DNA from: Siniperca chuatsi
Lineage: Eukaryota > Chordata > Actinopteri > Centrarchiformes > Sinipercidae
Assembly: GCF_020085105.1 (NCBI RefSeq)
Contig: NC_058044.1
Location: forward strand, 26,285,206 to 26,349,205
Length of the DNA: 64,000 nt
Direction: 5' to 3'
A model generated the notes under the pieces. The model saw only the letters and a list, made by a program, of their open reading frames with translations, was not told the DNA's origin and did not search any database. A program made the position numbers and the translations under genes. Shown here piece by piece: positions 28,727-41,033 of the stretch. Numbering within the stretch: the first letter of the stretch is position 1; each line of letters opens with the position of its first letter.

Positions 28727-31700
28727 TCTCTCTCTCTCTCTCAAAAAGTTGCAGAAGAGATAACTTACCTAAAGATGAATGAACATCATCATTTTTGCAA
28801 CGCTAACTGCTGTAGCTTACTTAAAATAAACAGGTGGGGGTCCAGTATAGCCCACTGGGTGTTTCAGAATGTTTCAGTACTTCAGTAATATTTCTTTATA
28901 TTCTTTAAACAGGAGGAAGGATACATGAAAGAAAATCTAAACCAATCATAAAACAATCCTCAAGAACTTAACCAATCCAGTGCTAACCTCATGTTCTCTA
29001 TACCTTACTTTATCTCCACCAAAGAGACATCTTGTCTTTTCTTTGTCTATCAGTGGTCTGAACTTTCATATTACTGAAGTCATTAGTTGAAGCTCTCCCA
29101 GGGAAAACAACATCTCTTAGAATTTTTTGACTATAGTTAGCAAAAAAGCCAGTGACATTTTCTTTTCCATCTTTTCAGTAGTGGAGGATGTATTCAGATC
29201 CTTTACTTAAGTTAAAGTATAAATACCACACTGTGAAAATACTCCACTGCAAGCAAAAGTCCTGAATTCAAAATGTTACTTAAGTAAAAGTACAGTATTA
29301 TCAGCAAAATGTACTTAAAGTACCGAAATTAAGTACTCATTATGCAGTGTTATAGAGTATTATATTATTCTGTTTTTATTACTAATGAATACATGTAAGA
29401 ACATTTAAATTTTAGATACTTTGTATAGTACTAGGTAGATTGGTAGTATAGTACTGCATCACATCATATAAGCATATGTAGTGCAGTACAAAGTCCAATA
29501 TTACCCTCTGAGATGTAGTGGAGTAGAAGTATAAAGTAGCATAGAATGGAAATACTCAAGTAAAGTAGAAGTATGTCAAAACTGTACTTAAGTACAGTAC
29601 TTGAGGAAATGTACTTAGTAACATTCCAACACTGCATTTTTTTTACATTTAAGTATTCATATTGGCCATTTTTATCTGTCTGTGATGGTTAAATGCTATT
29701 CAAACTCTTCTCCATATGCCAGGAATATCCCTTAAATTAAAATTACATTTTATTAGCTTGATTTGTCGACAGAAACAGCCAAATGTGAAATATATTAGTG
29801 CAAAAGGATATCACAGTCAACATTAAATAACCCATGTGTAGTTTGTGTGTATTTGTAGCATGTAAACAACTCCTCAGGCCGCTAACATCCCCAAATTTCT
29901 GCAAAGAATATCGAGGACATGACCTTAGTGTCCTCAATAATAGCTATGGCCCTGAGTGTAGCTTAGCTATGCTTTGTACGTTTATCATATTGTTTCTGTA
30001 AATAGCATAACAACATAGACAGTTTCAAACGTGTGTGTGTGTTTAGTTCACATTGCCTAGAAAAGCATTGTCTTAAAATGCAATCTTAAACAACTTGTCT
30101 TACCTATATTTGTATTCTGTGACATCTAATTTACATTGTTGGTGTAAAGTTTAAAGATAAATCTGAGTCATTTATGACTTAAGAAAGAGACTACAACTCA
30201 CAGGAGCTGTGTGTATCCTGAAAAGGGAGGATGTGGTAGCCTATGTCTTTGTTGTGTCTTTGAGTATTTTTAAAAGCAGCCAAACACTCCTTGCAACAAC
30301 GTTTGCCTCAGAGACAGGGTTTTAAAAACTCTGTGTAGTGTTCATACTCTTAAAATACTTGTAAGTAAAAGCAGATGGGCTCTGTGAATAATTTACAGAG
30401 AACTATTTTATACCTACCGCCAAGAAAGCAACGTCTGCTGTCTTTTAGGCAGAACACTTCACCACTGTCCTAAAAGAAGAGCTTCCTTTTATTAACCTGA
30501 CCTTGATTCAGGTTTTCTTCTGTGTAATGTTGACTTGCATCCTTTCCTGATGTAATTGTATTAGCTTGTAGGAAAGGCTTTAGCTTTAGCTCGTAGGCTA
30601 GACCTATCTTTAAAGAGGGCTTTAAAAAACAAAAATTAAGACGTAAAAGAAAATCTGAGCCATCGATGCTCATATCTGCTCTAGTAAAACAACTGGATTC
30701 TGACAAAGCTCAGGTATGACAGGCATCATAGTCAATAATTATTCTGTAGGATCCATCAAGACAAAGATACTCTGAAAACTAGGTTTAAATTATTTAAATG
30801 ATGTAATACACCAAGAAGGCACTTAGCACTTCTCTGTGTCTTCCACCATGTTGTTGTAAGTGTCTGTAGTTCCCTGAAGGCCTGAAGACTTAACTGGGCC
30901 TTGTACTATGCAATGATGTTTGGCTCTTCTCTGCTTGAGGCTACATTAGCTGCTACTAGCATGACACACCTGAATCTCCGACCGAACTACAGGGGGTTGT
31001 GCATGCATGGTTGTAAACAAAGCAGGGAATAAAAAAGATATCTCTGGTTCTGCTGCATCGATTTTGATACCTTTTTTTTAAAAAACTGTCCAGCAATGTG
31101 TGGCAATGTTATATGAATGCAATGACAAATCTTTAGAGTACTTTTTTAAAAGTAATGGCTATTACCTCAGCTGGAATCACTCATGCATGCATACAAAAAT
31201 GTTGTCCAATAAACATCAACAAAGTTTGTTTGCTGGGGCCAGTTGCCAGGCAACCAGCAGTGACTCCAGGAAGTTAGTATAAATAGTAAAAGATAAATTA
31301 CAAATAGTCACAAAATCCCCCGTAAAACTTTTACACTTCACTTTGTGTACGGATTAAACAAACAAGATATAACGTGTTAATTAATTCAATTTAGTTAAAA
31401 TTTATTAATATAGCGCCAATTCATAACAGTAGTTATCTCATTGCACTTTTCCTATAGAGCAGGTCTAGACCGTACTCTTTATAATTTTATTTACGGAGAC
31501 CCAACAAATCCCACCATGTGCAAGCACTTGGTGACAGTGGCAATGAAGAACTGTGGTAGAACCAGCCTCAGGGTGGGATAAAAATGCATAGAGATGGAGA
31601 GAGAGAGGCGCTCAGTGCATCATGGGAAGTCTCCTGGCAGTCTAGGCCTATAGCAGCATAACTAAGGGATGGTTCAGGACTCACCCAAGCCAGCCCTAAC

Positions 31701-32789
31701 TATAAGCTTTATCAAAGAGGAAAGTCTTAAGGCTAGTCTTAAATGTGGAGATGGTGTCTGCCTCTCAAACCCAAACTGGGACCTGATTCCACAGGAGAGG
31801 AGCTTGATAACTTGAAGGCTCTGGCTCCCATTCTACTATTGGAGACTCTAGGAACCACAAGTAACCCTGCATTCTGGGAGCGCAGTGTTCTCATGGGGTA
31901 ATAAGGTATTATGAGCTCTATAAGATGCTATGGTGCCTAACCATTAAGAGCTTTGTAGGTGAGTAGAAGGATTTTTATTCTATTCTGGATTTTACAGGGA
32001 GCCAGTGCATAGAAGCTAATATTGGAGAAATATGATCTCATTTCCTAGTTCTTGTCAGTACACGTGCCGCAGCATTCTGGATCAACTGGAGAGTCTTAAG
32101 GGACTTATTTGGGCAGCCTGATAATAAGGCATTGCAATAATCCAGCCTAGAAGTAACAAATGCATGGACTAGTTTTTCTGCATCATTCTGAGACAGGATG
32201 TGCCTGATTTTTGCAACGTTACATAGGTGAAAGAAGGCAGCCCTTGAAGTTTGTTTCATGTGGGAGATAAATCCGGATCAAAGATAACTCTGAGGTTCCT
32301 TACAGTGGTACTGGAGGCCACGGCAATGCCATCTAAAGTAACTATATCTTTAGATAAAGTGTCTCAGAGAAGTACAATAACTTCAGTTTTTTAAGAGTTT
32401 AACATCAGAAAATTGCAGGTTGGCTGTTGAAAACAGCAGGGTGGCTGTTGAAAAAACGAACATCCATGCTCAGCCTTCCCTGCATGTAATCTTACAAAAA
32501 CAGACAATTCATGTGGCACAGAGGGGGTGAAGAATTCCAGATATTAAACGCTCTCTGCGCTGTTGTCACTTTGTTTGACAATGTGGACATAATGGCTGTG
32601 GAAGAGTGGGTCAAAAGAATTTTGCTTCTGACTTATTCATACGATCACTTTTACATAACCAATAATTTAGGGCTGAGGAAACACAAAGCTTCAGGGATCC
32701 TCTCACAGGGATGGATGCATGACTGGATTTTTGTTTGTTCTTTTGCTCAAAAACCCTGCAGTAAAGCATGAGACTGCAAGACCCACACC

Positions 32790-32842
<53 letters not shown>

Positions 32843-34410
32843 TTTAAAGAGAACACGTGATTAAAACTTAATGCCCTTTGGTAAATTTACTTCATTTACA
32901 GCCAACTTGTTTATTGTTTATCATTCATGATGACACTGGACTGAAAACATACTGTGATAGAGAGAATATCATGCTCTCTAACACATCTATTATCATTGGA
33001 ACTGCAACATACACACACACACTCACACAATGTGGTGACATTTTTGTATTCAATGTTACAATGAAAGGGAGACGCACTACCCCTACTAACAGAGTTTATG
33101 GTTTGCTAATAGACAATTACTTTGTTCTTTTCCAGCAGAGCAGTAAATGTTCGTGCAAGTGTATATATTATAAATATTTTAAATGGATGGATGCATTCTA
33201 GGGTTTATAATGCTTTCAAAATAATGTTTTCCCACTCTCTGTGTTCTGAATTGCCTGTAGGCAGCAGGGCAGAGAATGCAGAGGAGCGGCTGGTGAACTA
33301 CCTGTTGGGTCCAGAGCGCTACAACAAACTGATCAGACCAGCTGTCAATAAGAGCCAACAGGTCACCATCTCCATACAGGTCTCTCTGTCTCAGCTCATC
33401 AGTGTAGTAAGTATAATTATATACAAAAACACATTTGTACACATGCACAAATACAGATTATCATATATCAGAAAAACTTTGGGGCTCTGACACAAATATT
33501 CCTTATTCCTACATTACCTATTTGATAACAGTGACATCCTGATTGTGACAAAATGTTTATACGTATATAACCAAAACACCTTTTGATATATTATCACAAA
33601 TAATTAGTTTGCCGAATACTCCAGTATCTAGTTTTAATAACTCTGCAGCTTGGGTACAATGCATACATTGTACCACTACTTGTTTTTGCTTGTTTTGTTT
33701 TGTCACCTGGACCTGACAACTTGAATTCATATCTTTTTCAAGCTTCTAGCAATTCTTTGGTCTAAATGTCTTTTCGAATACTGAGTTTTTATTTACGTGC
33801 AGACTGCCTACTTTGCACTTTGTCGTGAAAATAATTTGCATCACAGCTCCAACACACTCATAACAAACTCATAACGTGTAGTAACCTTTTATACTATAGA
33901 TATGGTGTAATGGTCATCAATAATGGTCATCAATTATAAAGTCCCCCACACAGGTGTTTTCACTTATAGCCTGATTCGCACTCTTCTCATGACTGTGTGG
34001 ATGTGTACCAACTGTGTTTGACTGACATCTCCATCAGGGTGGGACACCCTGACCATTATTGTTGTTGTTAGTTAAAAGAGTTTGGTGACATCACGTGAAA
34101 AGAAGCATTGCGCCACTCAATAGGGCTTTTTCACAGCAGACATTTTGACTTGTCATAGTAGGAAAAGCACATGTGTTACTAATAACCTTAACAGTGCCTC
34201 AGATCAATTCAAGTGTCCCAGTAAGCCATGACAGTGAGCAAACATGACACACAATACCAGGACTCTGAAACTGAAGCAGCTAAGTGGAATTTAACCGTCA
34301 TTTATTTTATTATTTACACCTGTACTTTTCCTACTGTGACATGACAAAATGTGTTCTGTGAAAAAGGCCTATTTCTACCTGACTAGAGGTCTAATCAGAG
34401 TAATTGAAAA

Positions 34411-34461
<51 letters not shown>

Positions 34462-37400
34462 GTCCTTTAATCTGTGCAGTCTTCTGTCTCCTAGGCCACT
34501 GCTCTGTCAGCAAAATCCAAAGTCTTGTTTCAAAAATCTGTAACTAAGGGATCTAATTGCTTTACTTTTTATTGTTGCTTTATAATTGCTTTTTTTAAAT
34601 CCAAATTTTGTAACTATTCAGAACTTTGTAACTGCTTCAATACAGTAACTTGCCCTGGTGTCCCTTAAATGAAACTTAATAAATAAATAACATAGCTACA
34701 TGAATATTATAACAGCACTGAAAAAATATGAGATTGTTATATGTGTTTACAAAAACTTTATGATAATGCATCATACTGAGTCCAAAAGACATGCAGGTTA
34801 GGTGAAGTGGCAACTTTAAATTGCCTGTAGGTGTGAATGAGTCTGAATCTGTTGTGTCTGTCTCTTTAAATTAGCCCTGTGATAGACAGGTACACCACCT
34901 CTTGCCCAATGCATGCTGGGATAGGCTGCAGCCCTCCCTCAACCCTGAACAGGATAAGCAATTTAGATAATTTGGGATTTTTTTTTTTTTTTTAAGTAAT
35001 CCATCTCTGGATTATCTATGTTTTTGGAATATTGAATGGAGACTGTTATCCACTGTGTGCCATGAACACTCTGACCTAACACACTTTAATTCACTACAGC
35101 AAAGGTTTTCAAAGGCTGTGCAGTGACAAATTGGTGTGCCTACAAACGAGATATAAATAAGATGTAGAATTGTAAGAGGAAAACATCCATCACATTTTAG
35201 TCACTAAATCTGCTCCCCAGTATGGGCTTCAAGATAACAAATCATGTTCATGGGAACACGATGTTACTTAATTTTATGCTATAGATATATTAATATATTT
35301 AGTCACATTACTTATTACATTACTTTACGTTATTCAGCCAAGCTCTGTCAAAAGTGCTCTCTAATACCTCCAAAGACATCACACACAGAAGTCTCATTCT
35401 CTTTAATTACACTTAGAAGTAGAACAAGGAGACACTGTGGTTTAACAGTCAGCCAACAGTTTGAAGATATTTACTGACCATCAACAGCTAACTTAACGTT
35501 AGCCAGTGGCTGCACATAGCACTCCATCTCAGAACAAAACCAGGTAATTCCTGAATGTAGGCTTACCTGTTATAGACACAACATGTAAATAATACAACTT
35601 TGGAGGGAATGGAGGACATATTCCCCCTCTTTTGTACAAAGCTAGCCACCTCCCCCCACCTCCGGCCCCTGTGCTAAGCTAGCAGGTAGGTATCGGACTA
35701 GTCTTTCCACTCACTGAGTACACCCTTCCATCCAACTCCTCATAAGACAGAAACAAGAACGACCCCAACATGTCAAAGTAACGGAGCGTTACTGTGGTTA
35801 GGAACTGTAATATAATTGCTGAATTTCAAATTGTTATCCTTACAAAATACCGTACGATGTTACTGAGTAATGCATCTTGACATCTGAAATAAATCTCAAT
35901 ACTACAAATTTTAATGTGTTATATTCTTAACTTTTTACCATACATATTTACTCAGTGTAGACACTCTTCACTCTGAAACTCCTGCACAATAAAATGCAGT
36001 TCAGTTCAGTATTAAGTCAACCTTTGTGACATTTGTGAAGGTGTTGGAAGGTAAGTTATTTTGGCCAAAAATGCTTATGTTATTGTGTCCACTCCCAAGG
36101 AGTGCTTTGATATTTAGGTTTGACCTTTAGTGTATCTTGCTGAAACCACTGCCTGTAGACAGCATTATGATAATTCAACCATTTATATTCTATGAAGTGA
36201 AATGTTATAGAAATAAAGCTTATTGTATGACAAGTTGACTATTATATCTTGCAGAATGAGAGAGAACAGATAATGACGACCAACTTGTGGCTGTTCCAGG
36301 TACAATATAATCATTAACTGCCCAGTGCACATACAGTGTTCAGTATAGCATACCATATGTACAGTATGTGGGTGTGTTAGTCAGAAAAGGAGTTTATAAA
36401 CGCTTTCTCTGCAGGAGTGGAATGACTACAGGCTGAGATGGGACCCAGACAAGTACGAAGGCATCAAGAAATTACGAATACCATCCAAACACATCTGGCT
36501 TCCTGACATAGTGCTCTACAACAAGTAAGTATGTGCCCCACCAAAGAGAAGACCAGTTTGTCAGTATTTGGTTCTATTATGCTGTTCTAAAGTCGGTGTA
36601 ATAAAAACAAAACACAACTACATTTACAGCCTCTGTTTATGTGTGTGTGGTGGCCTCATATTAATGGTTTACAGTATGGTATTAATGGAATTACAGTATA
36701 TCATTCGACAGCATTAAAAGGTTTTCCAACATTGCCATCAAGGCATTACAAGCAGGAAATCTGCTGCTAAAATAAGCATGTTTTCTATGGAGATTTTAGA
36801 ATTAAAATGTTCTGTATTCTCTCTCTTCCAAGCCTGTTTTTTGCAGAGGTGAAGGGATTAGTAAGTGCTTAATTAATGTCTGGTTTTAATATCACTTCAG
36901 CCAATCATGAGGGACAGTTTGGGTTTGATCGCTATCATTGCAATGAAAGGGAAAAAACGTTTACATTGCTGCCTCAAGAGTTAGCTGACTTCAAATATGT
37001 CTTATTTAAGTGTTGATTGTAATTGTAGACTCTGAATCCATACTCTCTCTAATATTACATCTCACCAACAACCTCTCACAGTGCAGATGGCGTGTACGAG
37101 GTTTCCTTCTATTGCAATGCTGTGGTCTCCAACACAGGAGACATCTTTTGGCTCCCCCCGGCCATCTACAAGTCTGCCTGCGCCATCGAGGTGCAGCACT
37201 TCCCCTTCGACCAGCAGAACTGCACTCTTAAGTTCCGCTCCTGGACCTACGACCACACAGAAGTGGATCTAATCCTCACGAGCGACTTTGCCAGCCGTGA
37301 TGACTTTACACCAAGCGGAGAGTGGGACATCGTCTCGCTCCCGGCGCGCAAAAACGAGGACCCCAATGACATCACCTACCTGGATATCACATATGATTTT

Positions 37401-40400
37401 GTGATCCAGAGGAAGCCGCTGTTTTACACCATTAATCTGATCATCCCATGTGTGCTGATCACATCGCTGGCTATCCTGGTGTTCTACCTGCCGTCAGATT
37501 GCGGGGAGAAGATGACGCTGTGTATCTCAGTGCTGCTGGCGCTCACTGTGTTCCTGCTGCTGATATCAAAGATAGTGCCACCCACCTCTCTTGCAGTGCC
37601 ACTCATAGGTCAGTCATATGTATGTGTGTCTGTGCGCCACTGTGTGTAGACTTGAGAAAATTAGGGATGTGGACCATACCTACAGATGAGTAATAAAATA
37701 AATTGGAAAAACTCCAAACCAATAAACACGTTATATCTCATTTGTTTAATCACCAATCATCAATCAATTAGTTTGTTTAGTCACTGCTCCCAGGTAAGAA
37801 ATAGTCTGGCTGGAAGGTAGCCAAAAGGTAACAAAATGTCAAACAATTACTTTAAGTTTCAAGTTTGTAATGTGCAAGAAAATACAGAAAATGCGTGACA
37901 TGGCCATTATAATTAAGTCCTTGTGTTGCATGTACAAAATGTGAAAAATATAAACTAAATATCTAATTTCTCAAATAGTGCCCAGGGTCATTATTTACTG
38001 TACCTGTACAGAGAACCAGGCCTTTATTTAAATAAGGCTTATATTAGAGACAGACTTATATTCCTAATTTTCCCTGATTTGTAAGTAAATTTGTGATCAT
38101 AAATTAAAGACATAACTTAGACATTTCCCAATTTTCTGATTGGCTCCCATTTTAATTTGCTATTGATGCTATTTGCTGTTAATGGAAACTCAACACTACC
38201 TCTGTTTACAGTTTCCATTTGTTGTTAAATTGCTGTCAATCAGACTGAACACTTCCTGCACACATGTTTCGCATTAACAACCTCAAGGGGCATGATCCCT
38301 TTCTTTCTAGGTAGGCTTTAATTTGAAACATGTGCAGGAAGTGCTGACTACTATTGACAACAACTTCACAGTGATCAAAAGAACAGCAAAGTATTTCTGA
38401 TAAAATTGGAACCTCAGAACAGCAAGTTGGTGTGTACGACATGATTCTGTTGATGTACTGATGGAATTAGTGATGTGGTAATGTACATCCTAAAAAAAGC
38501 CTAACCCTATCCCTAACCCTTATTTGTTCATGTTAGACATGTTGCAAGCTGTTATTTGAGACTCAGCCATTATTCAGTTACTGAGTAACAAATGACTGAC
38601 TGAGAGCAGTGTGATTATAGGCAGCAGTAAAATTTATTTGTTCATGGTGGCATCTTTTCTCTCTCTAAGGTAAATACTTGATGTTCACCATGGTGCTAGT
38701 CACTTTCTCCATTGTGAGCACCGTCTGTGTCCTCAATGTGCACCACCGCTCCCCATCCACTCACCACATGCCCGACTGGGTCAAACGTTTCTTCTTAGTC
38801 CGCCTGCCCACTTGCCTCTTCATGAGGCGTCCAGGCTCTTCTAATGTCCGCGATAAACTCCGCCGGAAGTACGGCAACCGGAGTACTGTTGGGAAAAGCA
38901 ATCCCCAGAGCGACACAGAGAAGAAGCAGTATTCCAACATCAGACTTGGTGGGATACGCACAGACACCGACTCTATCTACGTGAATGAGGACTTCGCACA
39001 CAAGATTTCCTGGAAGGTGGGCGACATCCCAGACGGGGGTGGTGGATTTTCAGACTTCCGGAGCCGTTTGGCTGTTCAGTGGGATGCAGATCTGGAGGAG
39101 GCAGTGGATGGAGTGAGATACATCTCCGAACACATGAAGACAGAAGACGACGATGAAGGGGTGAGGAGAAAAAGTGGTAAAAAAAATAGATAAGTGATGA
39201 TGAGCAGGAAGAGATAGGATCAAAGGATGAAAGAAAGGGAAGACAGAATATATTATTGGAGAGACAGAATAAGAGAAGAAAAGACCTATGAAAGCAGATT
39301 ATGGAGATGGGTGATGACAAAGATGCAGAATGAGGAGATTTGCACAAGAAATGAAGAGGTTATCAGGGCCAGATGAGAAATGGAACATGCCATGTGAAAT
39401 CATTCAGTATTTGTTTTTGTTCTTCTGTGACATTATTCCAACCTGTCAATCATCTATTTTTTTCTAAATATATCAGATATCCTCAGAAAACCCTGCACAC
39501 ACTCTCATACAAACACAAATTGACTGAACTCAGCACTCACCCTAACCCCAGATTTGTGGCCCTGGGCTTCTAAACTTCCACAAAACTCCCACACTTAATA
39601 AATATTACAAACAAGTTTTGCAGCTGTAATTGCTCGTGGCAAATTTTTCATCAAGCTGCCTCTCTTCCTCTCTGCACTCCCGGCTGCAGTGCAGTTAAAA
39701 TTATACCCTGATATGCATTTGGTGTCCTAGACGTTTCATGGCCACAGCAGCAGTTATTAAAGCACTGCTTCAGATCATTAATACTCTTTCTGAAAAGATT
39801 GCAATTGACTGTTCATTAAGCCCGTCCCTAGCTACTCTTGCTACACCTAACATTTAGCTAACATTAGCTTATTGACGTTAACTCCATGATTATTGTCTCC
39901 AGCTGACTTGTATTAAAACGAGAACCCAATAAAAGGGGTCTTAAATATGCACTTGATGGCTACATGCATGATGTCATGCTAAAAGACTGAGGTTAAAGCT
40001 ACATGTCCCAGGCAAAGAGTCATCCTCACCAGTTATTGATCCATGTAGAAGACATCGAAATGAAGTAGCAGTTTAAGCAAAGCATTGTTCTTGCATTGCA
40101 GTGTAGTGCTAGTTAGTCCTAGAATTATAAGTATGATATGGAAAAAACTGGAAGATCAATAACCCTGTTTGGGTGCTTAGCTTACATGCTTGCTTGTATT
40201 TTTAAATAATATGTTTTCATTTTTAACATTACCAGGAGACAATGACTTTAGGATGAGGGCTAACTGATGTATTTAGCAAACATGAGGCTATCTTAGGTAA
40301 TGTTGGTTGGGGTTGCTGCAGTTTGAACTTTCAGGACAGAGCTTGTAACATTACTCTAAACTCTGATAGCATCTAGGACTGGCTTTCACACAGTGGGGAA

Positions 40401-41033
40401 ATACTACGCTGTGGATGTGCTTGTCATGAGTGGGTCTTTTTTTTTTTTTACGTAACCTATAACCTCACAAGCTAATATAGTTAATTCATGATGTGCTCCA
40501 CAGCCTTGGAAGCAATGCTAGGTTACTACTGTGGGTAGTAAGCTAGTTAGTCAGACATGCTAATGATTAAAGTTTACATTAGAGCAGTTTACGTTACTCT
40601 TCTCTTGTTTTGGATAGGCTAAAAAAGTCCCTCCTTTAAATGCAGAGCATCGTTCTTACTACACAAACACCACTTTGGCATGTGGAGAAAGCCAAAGCTT
40701 GACCACATTTACAGTTGCTAAGCTATCATTGGACAATCGCTATTCAGGGGTTCAGTTTTTTTCTTCTGACTCAAAGAGAACATGGTGTTTCCCTGGGGGT
40801 CTGCTCCTCCACACACATACTTTATTGTCATAATTTGATCTGTCTTAAGCTGTAATAATCGAAACTTGTTGGTTTGGTTCTAGATCATAGAAGACTGGAA
40901 GTACGTAGCCATGGTGATAGATCGTCTGTTCCTGTGGATCTTCATCCTGGTGTGTGTGGTGGGAACTCTGGGGCTCTTCATGCAGCCGCTATTCCAAAGC
41001 TATAACACACCCACTGCTGATGACACAGAGTGA
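28382..41033 (+). CDS. neuronal nicotinic acetylcholine receptor beta-type subunit
   Basis: Seven exons join in frame to 504 residues: 28382-28427, 33261-33406, 36255-36299, 36415-36524, 37082-37608, 38670-39160, 40884-41033 (TGA). Exon 1 encodes a hydrophobic signal peptide. The mature protein has the Cys-loop (Cys149 to Cys163 around FPFDQQNC), M1 about 230-254, M2 about 260-281 (pore helix, [18 protein letters not shown]), M3 about 294-316, a 140-residue cytoplasmic loop and M4 about 464-486. There is no vicinal Cys-Cys pair in loop C, so it is a non-alpha (structural, complementary-face) subunit. It assembles with alpha subunits into acetylcholine-gated cation channels at synapses. The family resemblance is to CHRNB2/CHRNB4 and to fish-specific beta/non-alpha subunits. 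I cannot choose among them, so no symbol is given. The cytoplasmic loop ([24 protein letters not shown]) would decide. An RE1 site lies in intron 1. Confidence 0.95.
28593..28613 (-). promoter_or_regulatory. RE1/NRSE-like REST site in nAChR intron 1
   Basis: The core CGCTGTCCGTGGTGCTG (28595-28611) equals 17 consecutive bases of the reverse-complement NRSE consensus. The two outer bases at each end differ. It lies 166 bases after exon 1. REST/NRSF binds such sites and silences neuronal genes outside neurons, which fits a neuronal receptor subunit. Confidence 0.8.
28677..28743. repeat. (TC)n/(AC)n microsatellite
   Basis: TC units are interrupted by a short run of AC units and then resume, within intron 1 of the nAChR gene. 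Confidence 0.9.
29179..29636. repeat. interspersed fish repeat (ACTTAAGTA-rich)
   Basis: The block starts AGTGGAGGATGTATTCAGAT and ends GTACTTAGTAACATTCCAAC. It contains many copies of AAGTACTT/ACTTAAGTA words in both orientations. I recall it as a very common short non-coding repeat of percomorph fishes; the class name is not certain. Confidence 0.65.
31395..32420 (-). mobile_element. truncated non-LTR LINE (reverse transcriptase C-terminal part)
   Basis: The minus strand encodes a reverse-transcriptase tail: [53 protein letters not shown]. Then, with frame breaks, it reads [24 protein letters not shown] sequence and a long 3' non-coding part on the left. It is truncated at the 5' side and interrupted by stops. 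L2/CR1-type relatedness is by resemblance. Confidence 0.85.
32792..32840. repeat. (CA)n microsatellite
   Basis: About 24 CA units lie in intron 1 of the nAChR gene, some 0.4 kb before exon 2. Confidence 0.92.
34415..34459. repeat. (TG)n microsatellite
   Basis: About 22 TG units lie in intron 2 of the nAChR gene. Confidence 0.92.
34795..34972. repeat. degenerate copy of a common fish interspersed repeat
   Basis: Words such as TTAAATTGCCTGTAGGTGTG, CCCTGTGATAGACAGG, GCTGGGATAGGCTGCAGCCC and CCTGAACAGGATAAGCAATT occur in the order of a repeat I know as ubiquitous near fish genes (ending GATAAGCGGTTACAGATAAT). It lies in intron 2 of the nAChR gene. Confidence 0.65.
38246..38342. repeat. short inverted repeat (hairpin)
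   Basis: CACTTCCTGCACACATGTTT on the left pairs with AAACATGTGCAGGAAGTG on the right across about 60 bases, in the intron before the M3 exon of the nAChR gene. It may be a solo MITE or a structured intronic hairpin. Confidence 0.6.
40335..40755. repeat. dispersed repeat, copy 1
   Basis: Segments GATAGCATCTAGGACTGGCT, TTCACACAGTGGGGAAATAC, ATGTGGAGAAAGCCAAAGCT and CATTGGACAATCGCTATTCA recur in the same order at about 62045-62290. It lies in the last intron of the nAChR gene. Confidence 0.65.

Larger units (their letters stand above)
28428..33260 (+). other. intron 1 of the nAChR subunit gene
   Basis: This 4.8 kb intron holds an RE1-like site at 28593-28613, a TC microsatellite (28677-28743), an interspersed repeat (29179-29636), a minus-strand LINE fragment (31395-32420) and a CA microsatellite (32792-32840). 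No extra exon was detected. Confidence 0.85.
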
